This document shows positions 52,763 through 61,045 of a stretch of 64,000 bases of DNA, piece by piece. A program made the translations under genes and the position numbers. The notes below the pieces were generated by a model that worked only from the letters and a program-made list of their open reading frames with translations, did no database searches and was not told the DNA's origin. The DNA is taken from the NCBI GenBank assembly GCA_017502875.1, contig JAFVUF010000015.1, forward strand, positions 43,796 through 107,795, given 5' to 3'. The stretch's first letter is position 1. Every line of letters begins with the position of its first letter. The stretch comes from Clostridia bacterium (GTDB lineage Bacteria; Bacillota; Clostridia; Oscillospirales; CAG-272).

Positions 52763-53257
52763 TTATCTTGACTTCCAAGCAAGGTATTCTACTATTGCTT
52801 CGGGAAAAAGTTGACGGCAACACTTTTTATTAGGCGCACTTAAGAGTCCGAGAGCTTCCATAGCATCAATTATATTTGCAGCTCTAGAAAATCCAAGCTT
52901 CAGTTTTTTCTGAATCAACGCAGTACTTGCCTTATTGTTTTCTAATGAAATCTTAACAGCTTGCAGGAACTTCTCATCCTCTATTGCTGATAAAAGATCT
53001 TCTTTGAGCGTGGACTCTGTTGTATGCTCACCTACGTACTTATCAATTAGAATTTCAAGATTTTCAAATTTGTTTTGTGTGTTAGACATTTTGTTTTCCT
53101 CCATTTTCTCAGGAGGGCACGCAAGGCAAATCATGTTTTCTGAAATGAAGCGTGCCCTGCCTTTTTTCACAAGACCGCTTGCCCGTTTGGGATAGGTCGC
53201 TTCAAGTATGTTACCTTGTTCGTCAACAACAACAATGTTTTTTTCGATGGGTGTCAT
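52763..53257 (-). CDS. PLMP/RRXRR-like motif plus FtsK-gamma-like winged helix
   Basis: The 164-residue frame has two parts. Residues 8-48 (VVVDEQGNILEATYPKRA, then SGLVKKGRARFISENMICLAC) resemble the PLMP/RRXRR module at the N-terminus of IscB nucleases, though no nuclease domain follows. Residues about 100-145 (AVKISLENNKASTALIQKKL, then KLGFSRAANIIDAMEALG) match the FtsK-gamma winged-helix DNA-binding fold, without the FtsK motor. The ATG at 53257 has GGGG touching it and no spaced ribosome binding site. An internal ATG at 53089 (Met57) has GGAGG at 8 bases, so a 108-residue winged-helix protein may be made separately. Consensus promoter, duplicated leader and own terminator make a self-contained unit. 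Function unknown; autoregulation by the RNA-binding-like part is inference. Confidence 0.75.
   Translation of the reverse strand: MTPIEKNIVVVDEQGNILEATYPKRASGLVKKGRARFISENMICLACPPEKMEENKMSNTQNKFENLEILIDKYVGEHTTESTLKEDLLSAIEDEKFLQAVKISLENNKASTALIQKKLKLGFSRAANIIDAMEALGLLSAPNKKCCRQLFPEAIVEYLAWKSR
53098..53102 (-). promoter_or_regulatory. Internal ribosome binding site (GGAGG)
   Basis: Minus-strand GGAGG lies 8 bases before the in-frame ATG at 53089-53087. This is a better translation start than the one at 53257 and would give the winged-helix half alone. Confidence 0.65.
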
Positions 53258-53261
53258 CCCC
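53236..53261 (-). repeat. 26-base leader repeat, copy 2 (contains start codon)
   Basis: Minus strand GGGGATGACACCCATC, then G, seven As and CA. GGG and CCC can pair around the loop GATGACA, placing the start codon in the loop. It matches copy 1 at 24 of 26 positions. Confidence 0.85.
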
Positions 53262-53304
53262 TTTGTTGTAAAACTAAGCCACTGTTTTTTTTGATGGGTG
53301 TCGT
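53254..53304 (-). other. Potential 16-codon leader frame overlapping the start by ATGA
   Basis: From the ACG in copy 1 (53304) a frame reads T-P-I-K-K-N-like codons and stops at a TGA (53256-53254) that overlaps the main ATG. ACG is a very poor start, so expression is doubtful. The layout looks like a duplicated start region. Confidence 0.3.
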
Positions 53305-53308
53305 CCCC
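53283..53308 (-). repeat. 26-base leader repeat, copy 1
   Basis: Minus strand GGGGACGACACCCATC, then eight As and CA, 47 bases upstream of copy 2 and just after the expected transcription start. TGGG can pair with CCCA around GACGACA. ACG replaces ATG. Confidence 0.85.
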
Positions 53309-53320
53309 AGACCTGTTATA

Positions 53321-53349
53321 ATTATACCATAAAGATATGATAAAGTCAA
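53321..53349 (-). promoter_or_regulatory. sigma-A promoter of the PLMP-like/winged-helix gene
   Basis: Minus-strand TTGACT (53344-53349) and TATAAT (53321-53326), 17 bases apart. The transcript would begin at about 53314, right before copy 1 of the leader repeat. Confidence 0.85.
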
Positions 53350-53468
53350 TATGAATTCAGTAATAAAGAAAAATATTACGCCACAATGTATCATTACTCC
53401 AGATCTGCCCAAATCCTATGTTTTGCGGTACTTTATTTTGACAGCCCTTTTTGTTTACATTAATATCC

Positions 53469-53497
53469 TTGACATAAGGGAAAAATCGGTATATAAT
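53469..53497 (+). promoter_or_regulatory. Consensus sigma-A promoter of uppP
   Basis: TTGACA (53469-53474) and TATAAT (53492-53497), both perfect, 17 bases apart, 51 bases before uppP. Confidence 0.9.
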
Positions 53498-53548
53498 CGT
53501 AATGTATAAGAATAATATTAAATAAATACGCGGACAAGGGAGCTGTAA

Positions 53549-54415
53549 ATGACTTCTATCGGATTTATTGATATACTGATAATCGTGCTTATAGGCGTTA
53601 TCGAGGGGATAACAGAGTGGCTGCCTGTAAGCAGCACGGGGCATATGCTTGTCTTTGACGAATTCATTCCTTTTAACGCGAGCGAGGCGTTCAAGGAGAT
53701 GTTTTTTGTCGTTATTCAGCTCGGCGCGATACTCGCGGTTGTAACTGTTTTTTTCAAAAAGATGTTACCCGTAAGCGTCGAAACGGTGATAAAGACCTCC
53801 GAAAACGGTGATAAAGACTCAAAAAAGCTAAAACTTGATAAGGGTATCCTTATGCTTTGGGCTAAGGTTGCCGTGGCATGCCTGCCGTCAGCAATCATAG
53901 GGCTTTTTCTTGACGATTTTTTAGAGGAGCATTTCGGCTCGTCGCTGACCGTTTCAATAATGCTTATCATATACGGAATAGCGTTTATCATTATTGAAAA
54001 GCTCCGGGATAAACGCGCCCCTAAGCTCGATTCACTGCAAAATATCACATTTTCGCAAGCGTTTATTATAGGCTGCTTTCAGGTGCTTTCTCTCATTCCC
54101 GGAACGTCAAGGTCAGGTGCAACGATTATAGGCGCGCTCATTATCGGGGTAGCAAGACCAGTGGCGGCGGAATTTACGTTTTTCCTCGCCGTTCCTACTA
54201 TGCTCGGAGCGTCGGCATTAAAGCTGATTAAGTTCGGGTTCAATTTCACAGGCGCGGAGATTATAGCGGTTATTGTCGGAATGGCAGTGGCGTATATTGT
54301 GTCGCTTGCGGCTATAAAATTTCTGATGGATTTCGTGAAAAAACACAGTTTTACGGTTTTCGGGTGCTATCGAATCGTACTCGGAGCGATAATTTTGGCG
54401 CTTGCTCTGATATGA
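53549..54415 (+). CDS. uppP: Undecaprenyl-diphosphatase UppP (BacA)
   Basis: UppP recycles the lipid carrier of cell-wall synthesis by cleaving undecaprenyl pyrophosphate to the monophosphate; its overexpression gives bacitracin resistance. The 288-residue integral membrane protein has about eight helices and both signature blocks: EGITEWLPVSSTGHM near residue 20 and PGTSRSGATIIGALIIG near residue 175. Two further genes follow in the same direction after 33 bases, so it may lead an operon with the unknown protein and apbE. Confidence 0.95.
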   Translation: MTSIGFIDILIIVLIGVIEGITEWLPVSSTGHMLVFDEFIPFNASEAFKEMFFVVIQLGAILAVVTVFFKKMLPVSVETVIKTSENGDKDSKKLKLDKGILMLWAKVAVACLPSAIIGLFLDDFLEEHFGSSLTVSIMLIIYGIAFIIIEKLRDKRAPKLDSLQNITFSQAFIIGCFQVLSLIPGTSRSGATIIGALIIGVARPVAAEFTFFLAVPTMLGASALKLIKFGFNFTGAEIIAVIVGMAVAYIVSLAAIKFLMDFVKKHSFTVFGCYRIVLGAIILALALI

Positions 54416-54448
54416 GCTTCTGCTCGGTAAAATAAAGGAAGGTAAAAC

Positions 54449-55177
54449 ATGATGAAGATGACGGCGGGAAAGCTGAGGCTTTGGCTCGGACATTATAAAT
54501 GGCATATTCTTATCGCGCTGTTTTTTACTGTCGTTATAACTGTGATGACTGTGCAGATGTGCACAAGAGACGAGCACGATATATCAGTTATGTACGCGGG
54601 TCCTGCTGTTATCACGGATTCTCAGAATGCGGCTATCGAAAGCGCTCTCGGAAAGCTCGTAAAGGATAACGACGGAGACGGTAAAGTCGAGGCGCTGCTT
54701 TATGACCTCGTCATTATGAGCGATACCGAGCTGAGCGCGGCTTACGATAAAGGCTACTCCACGTCTGCTTTAAACGCTGATACGATAAGGGAAGCAAAGG
54801 ACGCCTTCCAAATGAATATACTCTCGGACGACAATTTCGTGCTTATGCTATCTCCTGAGCGTTATAACGTTATGCTTGAAAACGGAGCGCTTGAACGGCT
54901 TGACGATATAGGTGTGGGTGGAGTCAGATACAGCGATTATGCTGTGCGACTCTGTGATATAGAATTTGCTCGGTTTCATACGGCTTTTTCTGTATTTCCG
55001 AAAGATACCCTTATCTGTTTTAAGCGCATTTCCGAGGTAAACGCGGATAAGCAAAAGGTCATTTTGCGCCGAAAGCAAAGCATAGAGCTTTTTTCGGAGC
55101 TGCTTGCTTTTAAAGTGCCTGACGGCGTCATTATAGGTGGTCAAGCCTCTGTATTGAAGGGGAAGGATGAGCTATGA
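54449..55177 (+). CDS. Membrane-anchored protein of unknown function upstream of apbE
   Basis: The 242-residue protein has a short basic N-terminus, one membrane helix (about residues 17-37, HILIALFFTVVITVMTVQM) and an external domain. The domain is mixed alpha/beta, with ISVMYAGPAVITDSQNAAI, NDGDGKVEALLYDLVI and NFVLMLSPERYNVML, loosely like solute-binding protein lobes. I recognise no family. Its stop overlaps the apbE start (ATGA), so the two are translationally coupled and probably act together outside the membrane. Confidence 0.75.
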   Translation: MMKMTAGKLRLWLGHYKWHILIALFFTVVITVMTVQMCTRDEHDISVMYAGPAVITDSQNAAIESALGKLVKDNDGDGKVEALLYDLVIMSDTELSAAYDKGYSTSALNADTIREAKDAFQMNILSDDNFVLMLSPERYNVMLENGALERLDDIGVGGVRYSDYAVRLCDIEFARFHTAFSVFPKDTLICFKRISEVNADKQKVILRRKQSIELFSELLAFKVPDGVIIGGQASVLKGKDEL

Positions 55178-56148
55178 AAAGACTTGCGGCAATTCTTCTT
55201 TTAGTGGCGTTTGCAATCTCGTTTTGCTCCTGCGGGGACGGAAAAAGCGAGAAGGAAATCTTCGCAATGGATACCTATATGCGCTTGACTGTTTACGGGA
55301 AGGACGCCGACTCAGCGCTTGAAAAGGCGGCGGAAAAGATAACGGAGCTTGACGGCAGATTCTCGGTTTCATCGGTTACGGGTGAGCTTGAAACGCTGAT
55401 TTCAGACGGCAAGCTTAACTCTCCGAGCGCGGAGCTTATCGAAATGCTGACGTGCGCCAAGATACTTTACGAGCGCACCGGTGGGGCGTATGACATCACC
55501 GCGTACGCGCTCTCTCAGCTTTGGAAAAAGTGCGAGAGCGAGGGCAGAGCGCCAACCGAATCCGAGATATCGGAAGCGAGGGCTCTTGTCGGTATGGATA
55601 AAATCAGCTTCGACAAAAGCCAAGTGTTACTGAACGGCGTCAGGGGTATAGACCTTGGCTCGATAGCTAAGGGCTACGCCGGAAGAGAAGCGGCAAGTGT
55701 GCTTAAAAGCGAGGGTGTTAGCGGAGGTATACTTACGCTCGGCGGAAACGTCGTTACCTTTGGCGAAAAGCCTGACGGCAAGCCTTTTAAGATTGGAATT
55801 ACAGACCCGAATGCTCCCGAAACGGTTTGCGGATATGTAACGGTAGGAGCTTCGAATGTGGTAACGTCGGGAAAGTATAACAGAAATTTCACTGTGGACG
55901 GACGGGTTTATCACCACATCTTAGATGTAAAAACAGGGTATCCGTGTGAGAACGGAATAGCCTCTGTTACGGTAATATGTGATGACGGAATGTGGGCGGA
56001 CGCGCTTTCAACGGCACTTTTCCTCATCGGAAAGGACGCCGCGCTGGAATATTACCGTACGTACGGCGGCTTTGAAGCGGTCATTATCACGGATAGCGGT
56101 GAAATAACCGTAACAGACGGCTTAACGGGTAGCTTTTCGGCGGAATGA
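55174..56148 (+). CDS. apbE: FAD:protein FMN transferase ApbE (lipoprotein)
   Basis: ApbE attaches FMN covalently to threonines of redox proteins such as RnfG/NqrC subunits and extracellular flavoproteins. The 324-residue product has a lipoprotein signal with lipobox cysteine C20 (FCSC). Family motifs are FAMDTYMRLTVYG, GAYDITAYALSQLW, IDLGSIAKGYAG, HHILDVKTGYP and ADALSTALFLIGKD, which form the FAD and metal site. It acts on the outer face of the membrane. No flavin-acceptor gene lies nearby; the coupled upstream protein is a candidate partner but has no obvious flavinylation motif that I could identify. Confidence 0.93.
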   Translation: MKRLAAILLLVAFAISFCSCGDGKSEKEIFAMDTYMRLTVYGKDADSALEKAAEKITELDGRFSVSSVTGELETLISDGKLNSPSAELIEMLTCAKILYERTGGAYDITAYALSQLWKKCESEGRAPTESEISEARALVGMDKISFDKSQVLLNGVRGIDLGSIAKGYAGREAASVLKSEGVSGGILTLGGNVVTFGEKPDGKPFKIGITDPNAPETVCGYVTVGASNVVTSGKYNRNFTVDGRVYHHILDVKTGYPCENGIASVTVICDDGMWADALSTALFLIGKDAALEYYRTYGGFEAVIITDSGEITVTDGLTGSFSAE

Positions 56149-56195
56149 ATCAAAAATTTTATACAGTGGAACACAGTTCCTACCGACATGAAAAG

Positions 56196-56223
56196 GACGA
56201 AGAGCGAATCAAAGCTCCTCGTC
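56196..56223 (+). terminator. Terminator of uppP-apbE unit
   Basis: 10-bp stem with one mismatch (56196-56205 with 56214-56223) followed by seven Ts. Confidence 0.8.
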
Positions 56224-56356
56224 TTTTTTTGCTCTGTCGATCATAATTTAAAAAATATTTACAATTATTTTAGTGGTCAAAATGCTGTTTTTGGTTTGCG
56301 AAATTTGTCAAAATTGCATAATAATAAATTTCTTGGCAAAAAAATTTTAAAAATCG

Positions 56357-56385
56357 TTGACTTTATTTAATTAAAGTGATATAAT
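56357..56385 (+). promoter_or_regulatory. sigma-A promoter of the surface protein gene
   Basis: TTGACT (56357-56362), 17 bases, TATAAT (56380-56385), 36 bases before the start codon. Confidence 0.85.
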
Positions 56386-56421
56386 AGGTGCACAAAAATA
56401 ATTTCTCAAAGGAGAATAGAA

Positions 56422-59400
56422 ATGCGTAGAAGAAGCAAAATTTTAGCGTTTGCGCTGGCGGTACTCATGATCGTCGGTGTGCTTCCGCTATCCGTTTTTG
56501 TTGCGGCAGACGATTCGGATATCAGTAGCAACGCAAACTCGCAAACGCATAACGAGCCGGTTGGAACCCAGGGAGGCTCCGCCGTCGACCTGTTCGACGA
56601 GTGGGTTGAGATTGCCGGCAAAAAGTATTACTACGATATCGAGGGTAAGCTCGCAAGCGGTTATACCGCAGTTCACGGCGCGAATTACTACTTCGATCCC
56701 GATACGAACGTAATGCTTGTAAGCGGCTGGGCAACCGTATACGGAGTCCCGATGTTCTTTGGGGCTGACGGTAAGGCTGCTGACGGAATTGTCAAGAACA
56801 CAGCTCTTACCGAGGTTGACGGATATCTTGAAAATACCGGTTGTTTCGATAGCGGTGTTCCCGTATCCGGAGAAGTAACCGACGGTCAGTTCAAGTATGT
56901 GTTTGAAGACGGTAAGCTGGTAAGCAAGACTGAAATTGATACCGAAAACCCTGAGATACTCGTACGTGTTATTAAAGATGGCAATACCTCTACTTTCTAT
57001 CTCAAGGCTGAGTCAAAGAAGTTCGAGGCTTTCGATTGCTACACTGTCGAGATGTACGGTTTTTCAAGCGACGGTACTCCCGTTAAGCTTAATGTTACCG
57101 ATAACACCCTTGTTATCCCGAATGAAGGCGGCTTTCATACATTTGAGGTGAGATACATACCCGCGCACAGTTACGTAAGGGACGCTCAGGCTTCTCAACT
57201 TCCTACCTGTCGCGCTGACGGATACGATACCTTGGTATGCTCAGTATGCGGCAACTCCCGTAACGAAGTAGTCAAGGCAAACGGCGAGCACGTATACGGA
57301 GAGTGGGAGGTTATAATTGAGGCTACCTGTTCTCACGAGGGACTTAAAGAAAGAAAATGTGGTTGCGGCGCGCGTCAGACCGAAAGCATTGACCGTGATC
57401 CTGAAAATCACAAAATTGTATACGATCCCGCCAGCTCCTACTACTACGAGCAGGCTGCCACCTGTACCGAGAGGGGTTATAGAACGGGTATCTGCGAATG
57501 GTGTGGCGAGAGAGCTGTGGAATATACAGAAGACGCTCTTGGACACGATTATGAAAACGTTCAGTGGTCTGTTAAGGAGCCGGCAAACTGCGTAAAGGTC
57601 GGCACCAAGGAGGGTCTCTGCGGAAGAGGCTGCGGCGCTACTGTTTACATGGATTACACAGCCCCTGATTACCACAAGAACGGCATCAACGGCACCATCA
57701 CAAATCAGGCTGATGAGCGTGAGCATTTCGTTCTCTTTAATACTGTTGTCCGTTCCACCTGCGCTACTGCCGGAAAAGGTGTATTCATATGTCTTGACTG
57801 CGGCGGATTTATAAACGACGTTGTTCTTGACCTTGATAAAGACAATCACGAGTGGGGCGAAAAGTACCTTGCCGTTATTGATGATGAAGGAAAGCTTGTC
57901 GAGACTGTTAAGATAGTTGAAGAAAGCGGCGTCAAGTACGTTGTTTCCTACGACAAGAACGGCGACGAAATCAATAAGGTTGTTGCTCCGGCTGAGATTA
58001 CCGATGCGACCTTCATTGAAAACAGTAAGTTCGGTTGCGTATACAGCGGTGAGTGGCGTAGAGACTGCACCAATTCCACCTGCGTTGATGAACATGGCGC
58101 AAGAATTTACGATCCTGGCGAAAAGCTTGAGATGGCTCATCTCATTGATATGACACTCGGCGCGCTCAAGACTACTATTGATATAAATGATCCTCTCTAC
58201 GGTATGCACTACTACGTATGTACCAAGTGCGACAGAGCGATTTACGCTAAGGCTCACGAAATGAGCGTGTTAGTATCGAACGGCGACGGAACACACACGG
58301 TTTACTGTAAAGACGGCTGTAAGATTGAAACCGAAGGCGCAAGCTTTGGCGATCCTTACTCTGTGATCGTGGATTGCGATTACGAGATCGTAAAGAAATA
58401 TAACGGTAATGATGTTATTGGACACGTTGAGCAGTGCGCTTGCGGACATGAAGTTAACTTTGTTGACCATGCTACTGTTCAGTTTGTTCACGTGCATAGC
58501 GGAACAGAGCACTATAAATTCTGCGAGGTCTGCGGACATAAGGAAGCTATCGTTCTTAGCACAGTTCTTGCCCAGACGGCAACCTGTTGGCAGATTGGCT
58601 GGGCTGCGTACTCCGAGTGCGCTTGCGGATATAATGACCGTGTAGTTATTAATCAGCTTCCTCATGAAATCTCCGCTACAATAGTCAAGGATTCTACCGG
58701 ACACTATTATAAATGTGAGAATTGTGATTACAAGCACCGTCTTGAATCTCACAGCATGGTTGAGGTATTGGGTTCTGCCGCTACTTGCGATACTCCCGGA
58801 GTTCTCAACCACTGGGAATGCTCCGTATGCGGCTGGTACGATGCGGCTCTTTATCCGGACGGAGTTGTAACTGACAAGCTTGAGCATGTCTTTGTGGGAG
58901 CATACGATTTCAACGCTTCTGAGCATTGGCAGTTCTGCAGTCTGTGTAGCGCCATAGTAAGAAACGCGCATACCTACAATAATGATGCTAACTTCAACGA
59001 TTACGACGACGAGGCGGGAACTGCGGATCATAAGTGCGATACCTGTAACTACGAGAAGAAGCTTGAAGGTCTTGAAACCTGGTACGGCGCTCTCGGACTT
59101 AGAAAGGAAGGCTCCGACTACTATCTCTACATCAACGAAGTTAAGATGACAGATTACCTCGCGAAGCTTTCTGACGGCTCGTTCCGTTACTTTGATAACG
59201 ACGGTAAGCTCGTGATGACATTGTTCGATAACGGCAAGTTTGATAAAATCACAGAATTCGGTCATGGTACACTCACAGATCTTATTACATATCCGGGCTA
59301 TAACGATACCAAGGCGGCTCAACGCGGCGCTATTAAGAACGCTATCATCGAGACCAATGGCGGCATCATAATCAAGATTGAGAACGGTAAGCTTGTAACA

Positions 59401-60333
59401 CCGGGTTGGCTGACCATTGATGGCAGAGATTACTACTTCAACAGCGAGGGAGTACTTGTTAAGTCCAACGCTACAAGCGGAAATCTCACCATTACCGCTC
59501 CTAAGTATAACAGTGATGAATTAATTCTTGTAAACGTCAGAGAGGACGGATCCAGACTCCTTGGAGTTGTTCCTAACGGCGACGGAACTGTAAGCTACTA
59601 CCTCGACGGTACGGCGGGCAAGCTTATTGGCAGAATAGAGGATAACTACTACAATGTAGGTAAGATTTATTTTGCGGACGCAAACGGAGCGCTTTACAGC
59701 GGCGAATGGGTCAGCGTAGACGGAGTATACTATTCCTTCGATACCGTTGACTACTATATGACGGCTTGGCATATCGATTCCTACAACCCCACGCTTGATA
59801 TTTATACCGACGGCGAGGGTAAAAAGATCACCACCGGTTGGTACCTTGCAAAGGGTGTTGGCGGAAGGTATATCGAGGGCGGTATAATGCTGAAAAATAA
59901 GGATAATTATCCTATCGACGGCACGTACTATAAGATTGATGCGGATGGTGTAGTATCGCACTATAACGGCTGGATTGATGACGACCATTACGTTTCTAAC
60001 GGTATGATTGTAATGAACAGACGTGAGCACATTGGCGGTGAGTACTATTTGTTCGATGGCGAGGGCTTGCTTGTAAAGGCGACTACCGGCTCTGATCCTC
60101 TTATGGTTTACTACGAAGGTTGGGCGTATGCTATCGATGTAAACGGCGTCATGGATGAGGCGTACGACGCGCAGAACGGTTCCATATGGGTACACTTTAT
60201 GATTAACGGTAAGGTAAGTGAGACCGATAAGGGCTACTACACCAATACCGGACTTATCAAAAACGAGGTTATGGAAATTGACGGAGTAAGCTATACCTTT
60301 GACGAGAACGGCATAGCAACTGCCAACGAATAA
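56422..60333 (+). CDS. Large secreted surface protein with CW-like and Cys-ribbon repeats
   Basis: A 1303-residue exported protein. Residues 1-29 form a signal peptide ending VFVAADD. A first block of cell-wall/choline-binding-like repeats (about 50-125: DEWVEIAGKKYYYDIEGKLASGY, each with W/Y and GK-YYY) is followed by a short domain. A long middle region (about 255-885) holds some fourteen CxxC or CxC pairs in a repeated plan (ATC..G......C..CG). The C-terminal 400 residues return to Tyr-rich repeats (WLTIDGRDYYFNSEGVL, EWVSVDGVYYSFD). No LPxTG or C-terminal membrane anchor is seen, so binding to wall polymers by the repeats is likely. No enzyme domain was recognised. Possible roles are adhesion or matrix building. 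Confidence 0.85.
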   Translation: MRRRSKILAFALAVLMIVGVLPLSVFVAADDSDISSNANSQTHNEPVGTQGGSAVDLFDEWVEIAGKKYYYDIEGKLASGYTAVHGANYYFDPDTNVMLVSGWATVYGVPMFFGADGKAADGIVKNTALTEVDGYLENTGCFDSGVPVSGEVTDGQFKYVFEDGKLVSKTEIDTENPEILVRVIKDGNTSTFYLKAESKKFEAFDCYTVEMYGFSSDGTPVKLNVTDNTLVIPNEGGFHTFEVRYIPAHSYVRDAQASQLPTCRADGYDTLVCSVCGNSRNEVVKANGEHVYGEWEVIIEATCSHEGLKERKCGCGARQTESIDRDPENHKIVYDPASSYYYEQAATCTERGYRTGICEWCGERAVEYTEDALGHDYENVQWSVKEPANCVKVGTKEGLCGRGCGATVYMDYTAPDYHKNGINGTITNQADEREHFVLFNTVVRSTCATAGKGVFICLDCGGFINDVVLDLDKDNHEWGEKYLAVIDDEGKLVETVKIVEESGVKYVVSYDKNGDEINKVVAPAEITDATFIENSKFGCVYSGEWRRDCTNSTCVDEHGARIYDPGEKLEMAHLIDMTLGALKTTIDINDPLYGMHYYVCTKCDRAIYAKAHEMSVLVSNGDGTHTVYCKDGCKIETEGASFGDPYSVIVDCDYEIVKKYNGNDVIGHVEQCACGHEVNFVDHATVQFVHVHSGTEHYKFCEVCGHKEAIVLSTVLAQTATCWQIGWAAYSECACGYNDRVVINQLPHEISATIVKDSTGHYYKCENCDYKHRLESHSMVEVLGSAATCDTPGVLNHWECSVCGWYDAALYPDGVVTDKLEHVFVGAYDFNASEHWQFCSLCSAIVRNAHTYNNDANFNDYDDEAGTADHKCDTCNYEKKLEGLETWYGALGLRKEGSDYYLYINEVKMTDYLAKLSDGSFRYFDNDGKLVMTLFDNGKFDKITEFGHGTLTDLITYPGYNDTKAAQRGAIKNAIIETNGGIIIKIENGKLVTPGWLTIDGRDYYFNSEGVLVKSNATSGNLTITAPKYNSDELILVNVREDGSRLLGVVPNGDGTVSYYLDGTAGKLIGRIEDNYYNVGKIYFADANGALYSGEWVSVDGVYYSFDTVDYYMTAWHIDSYNPTLDIYTDGEGKKITTGWYLAKGVGGRYIEGGIMLKNKDNYPIDGTYYKIDADGVVSHYNGWIDDDHYVSNGMIVMNRREHIGGEYYLFDGEGLLVKATTGSDPLMVYYEGWAYAIDVNGVMDEAYDAQNGSIWVHFMINGKVSETDKGYYTNTGLIKNEVMEIDGVSYTFDENGIATANE

Positions 60334-60360
60334 TCAGACTCGTTTTATCACAAAGTAATA

Positions 60361-60390
60361 AAGAAGCCTTTGCATTTGCAAGGGCTTCTT
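60361..60390 (+). terminator. Terminator of the surface protein gene
   Basis: 13-bp stem with one wobble (60361-60373 with 60378-60390), followed by TTTT. Confidence 0.8.
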
Positions 60391-60499
60391 TTAATTGATA
60401 GTTGATTTGTGAATATGCTAAAAAATATGCAAAATCTACCTTATATTATATACTGATTTGTGCAAAAGGGAGAAATTTAAAAAATCTTTTTGTGCATAC

Positions 60500-60528
60500 T
60501 TGATTTTATAATAAGAAAATGGTATAAT
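60500..60528 (+). promoter_or_regulatory. sigma-A promoter of the str operon
   Basis: TTGATT (60500-60505), 17 bases, TATAAT (60523-60528), giving a leader of about 88 bases before rpsL. Confidence 0.85.
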
Positions 60529-60622
60529 ATGATGTAAATTCGGCGTTGTGCGGTTATCGTGAGAAAAATAAAGTCGCAAAAACCGATAAAAATGCCGCTG
60601 TATTAAAGAAAGGAGGAGAAAA

Positions 60623-61045
60623 ATGCCAACCTTTAATCAGCTTGTCAGACAGGGAAGAAAGAAAGTGGAGTATAAGTCCAAGGCTCCTGTGCTGCAGCAC
60701 GGCGTAAACACCATAAAGGATGTTACCACCGACCAGCCTGCACCTCAGAAGCGCGGAGTATGCACCAAGGTTACGACCACCACCCCTAAGAAGCCTAACT
60801 CTGCTCTCCGTAAGATAGCCAGAGTCCGTCTTTCTAACGGTATGGAGGCAACCACCTATATTCCCGGTATCGGACATAACCTTCAGGAGCACTCTGTCGT
60901 ACTCATAAGAGGCGGAAGAGTTAGAGACCTCCCCGGTGTTCGTTACCATGTCATTCGTGGTACTCTTGACGCTCAGGGCGTTGCAAAGAGAAACCAGGCT
61001 CGTTCCAAGTACGGAGCGAAGAGACCGAAGGCCGGAAAGAAGTAA
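60623..61045 (+). CDS. rpsL: 30S ribosomal protein S12
   Basis: S12 lies at the decoding centre and controls accuracy. The 140-residue protein shows [13 protein letters not shown], the streptomycin-determinant region [19 protein letters not shown] (the lysine is the wild-type residue) and [13 protein letters not shown]. Both regions carry wild-type residues at the classical resistance positions as far as I can see. It is the first gene of the standard str operon, behind GAAAGGAGG. Confidence 0.97.
   Translation: MPTFNQLVRQGRKKVEYKSKAPVLQHGVNTIKDVTTDQPAPQKRGVCTKVTTTTPKKPNSALRKIARVRLSNGMEATTYIPGIGHNLQEHSVVLIRGGRVRDLPGVRYHVIRGTLDAQGVAKRNQARSKYGAKRPKAGKK

Noticed and set aside
52763-53257. IscB-type RNA-guided nuclease
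   Set aside because: Only the N-terminal motif resembles IscB. No RuvC or HNH residues occur and the protein is 164 residues long.
53357-53644. 95-codon minus-strand frame upstream of uppP
   Set aside because: It crosses the consensus uppP promoter and the uppP start and shows no domain.
56188-56370. 60-codon frame between apbE and the surface protein gene
   Set aside because: It starts inside the apbE terminator, is AT-rich noise in composition and overlaps the next promoter region.
57241-59322. Two 340-350-codon minus-strand frames inside the surface protein gene
   Set aside because: They are antisense to a gene with signal peptide, promoter and terminator. Their translations are low-complexity and lack start signals.
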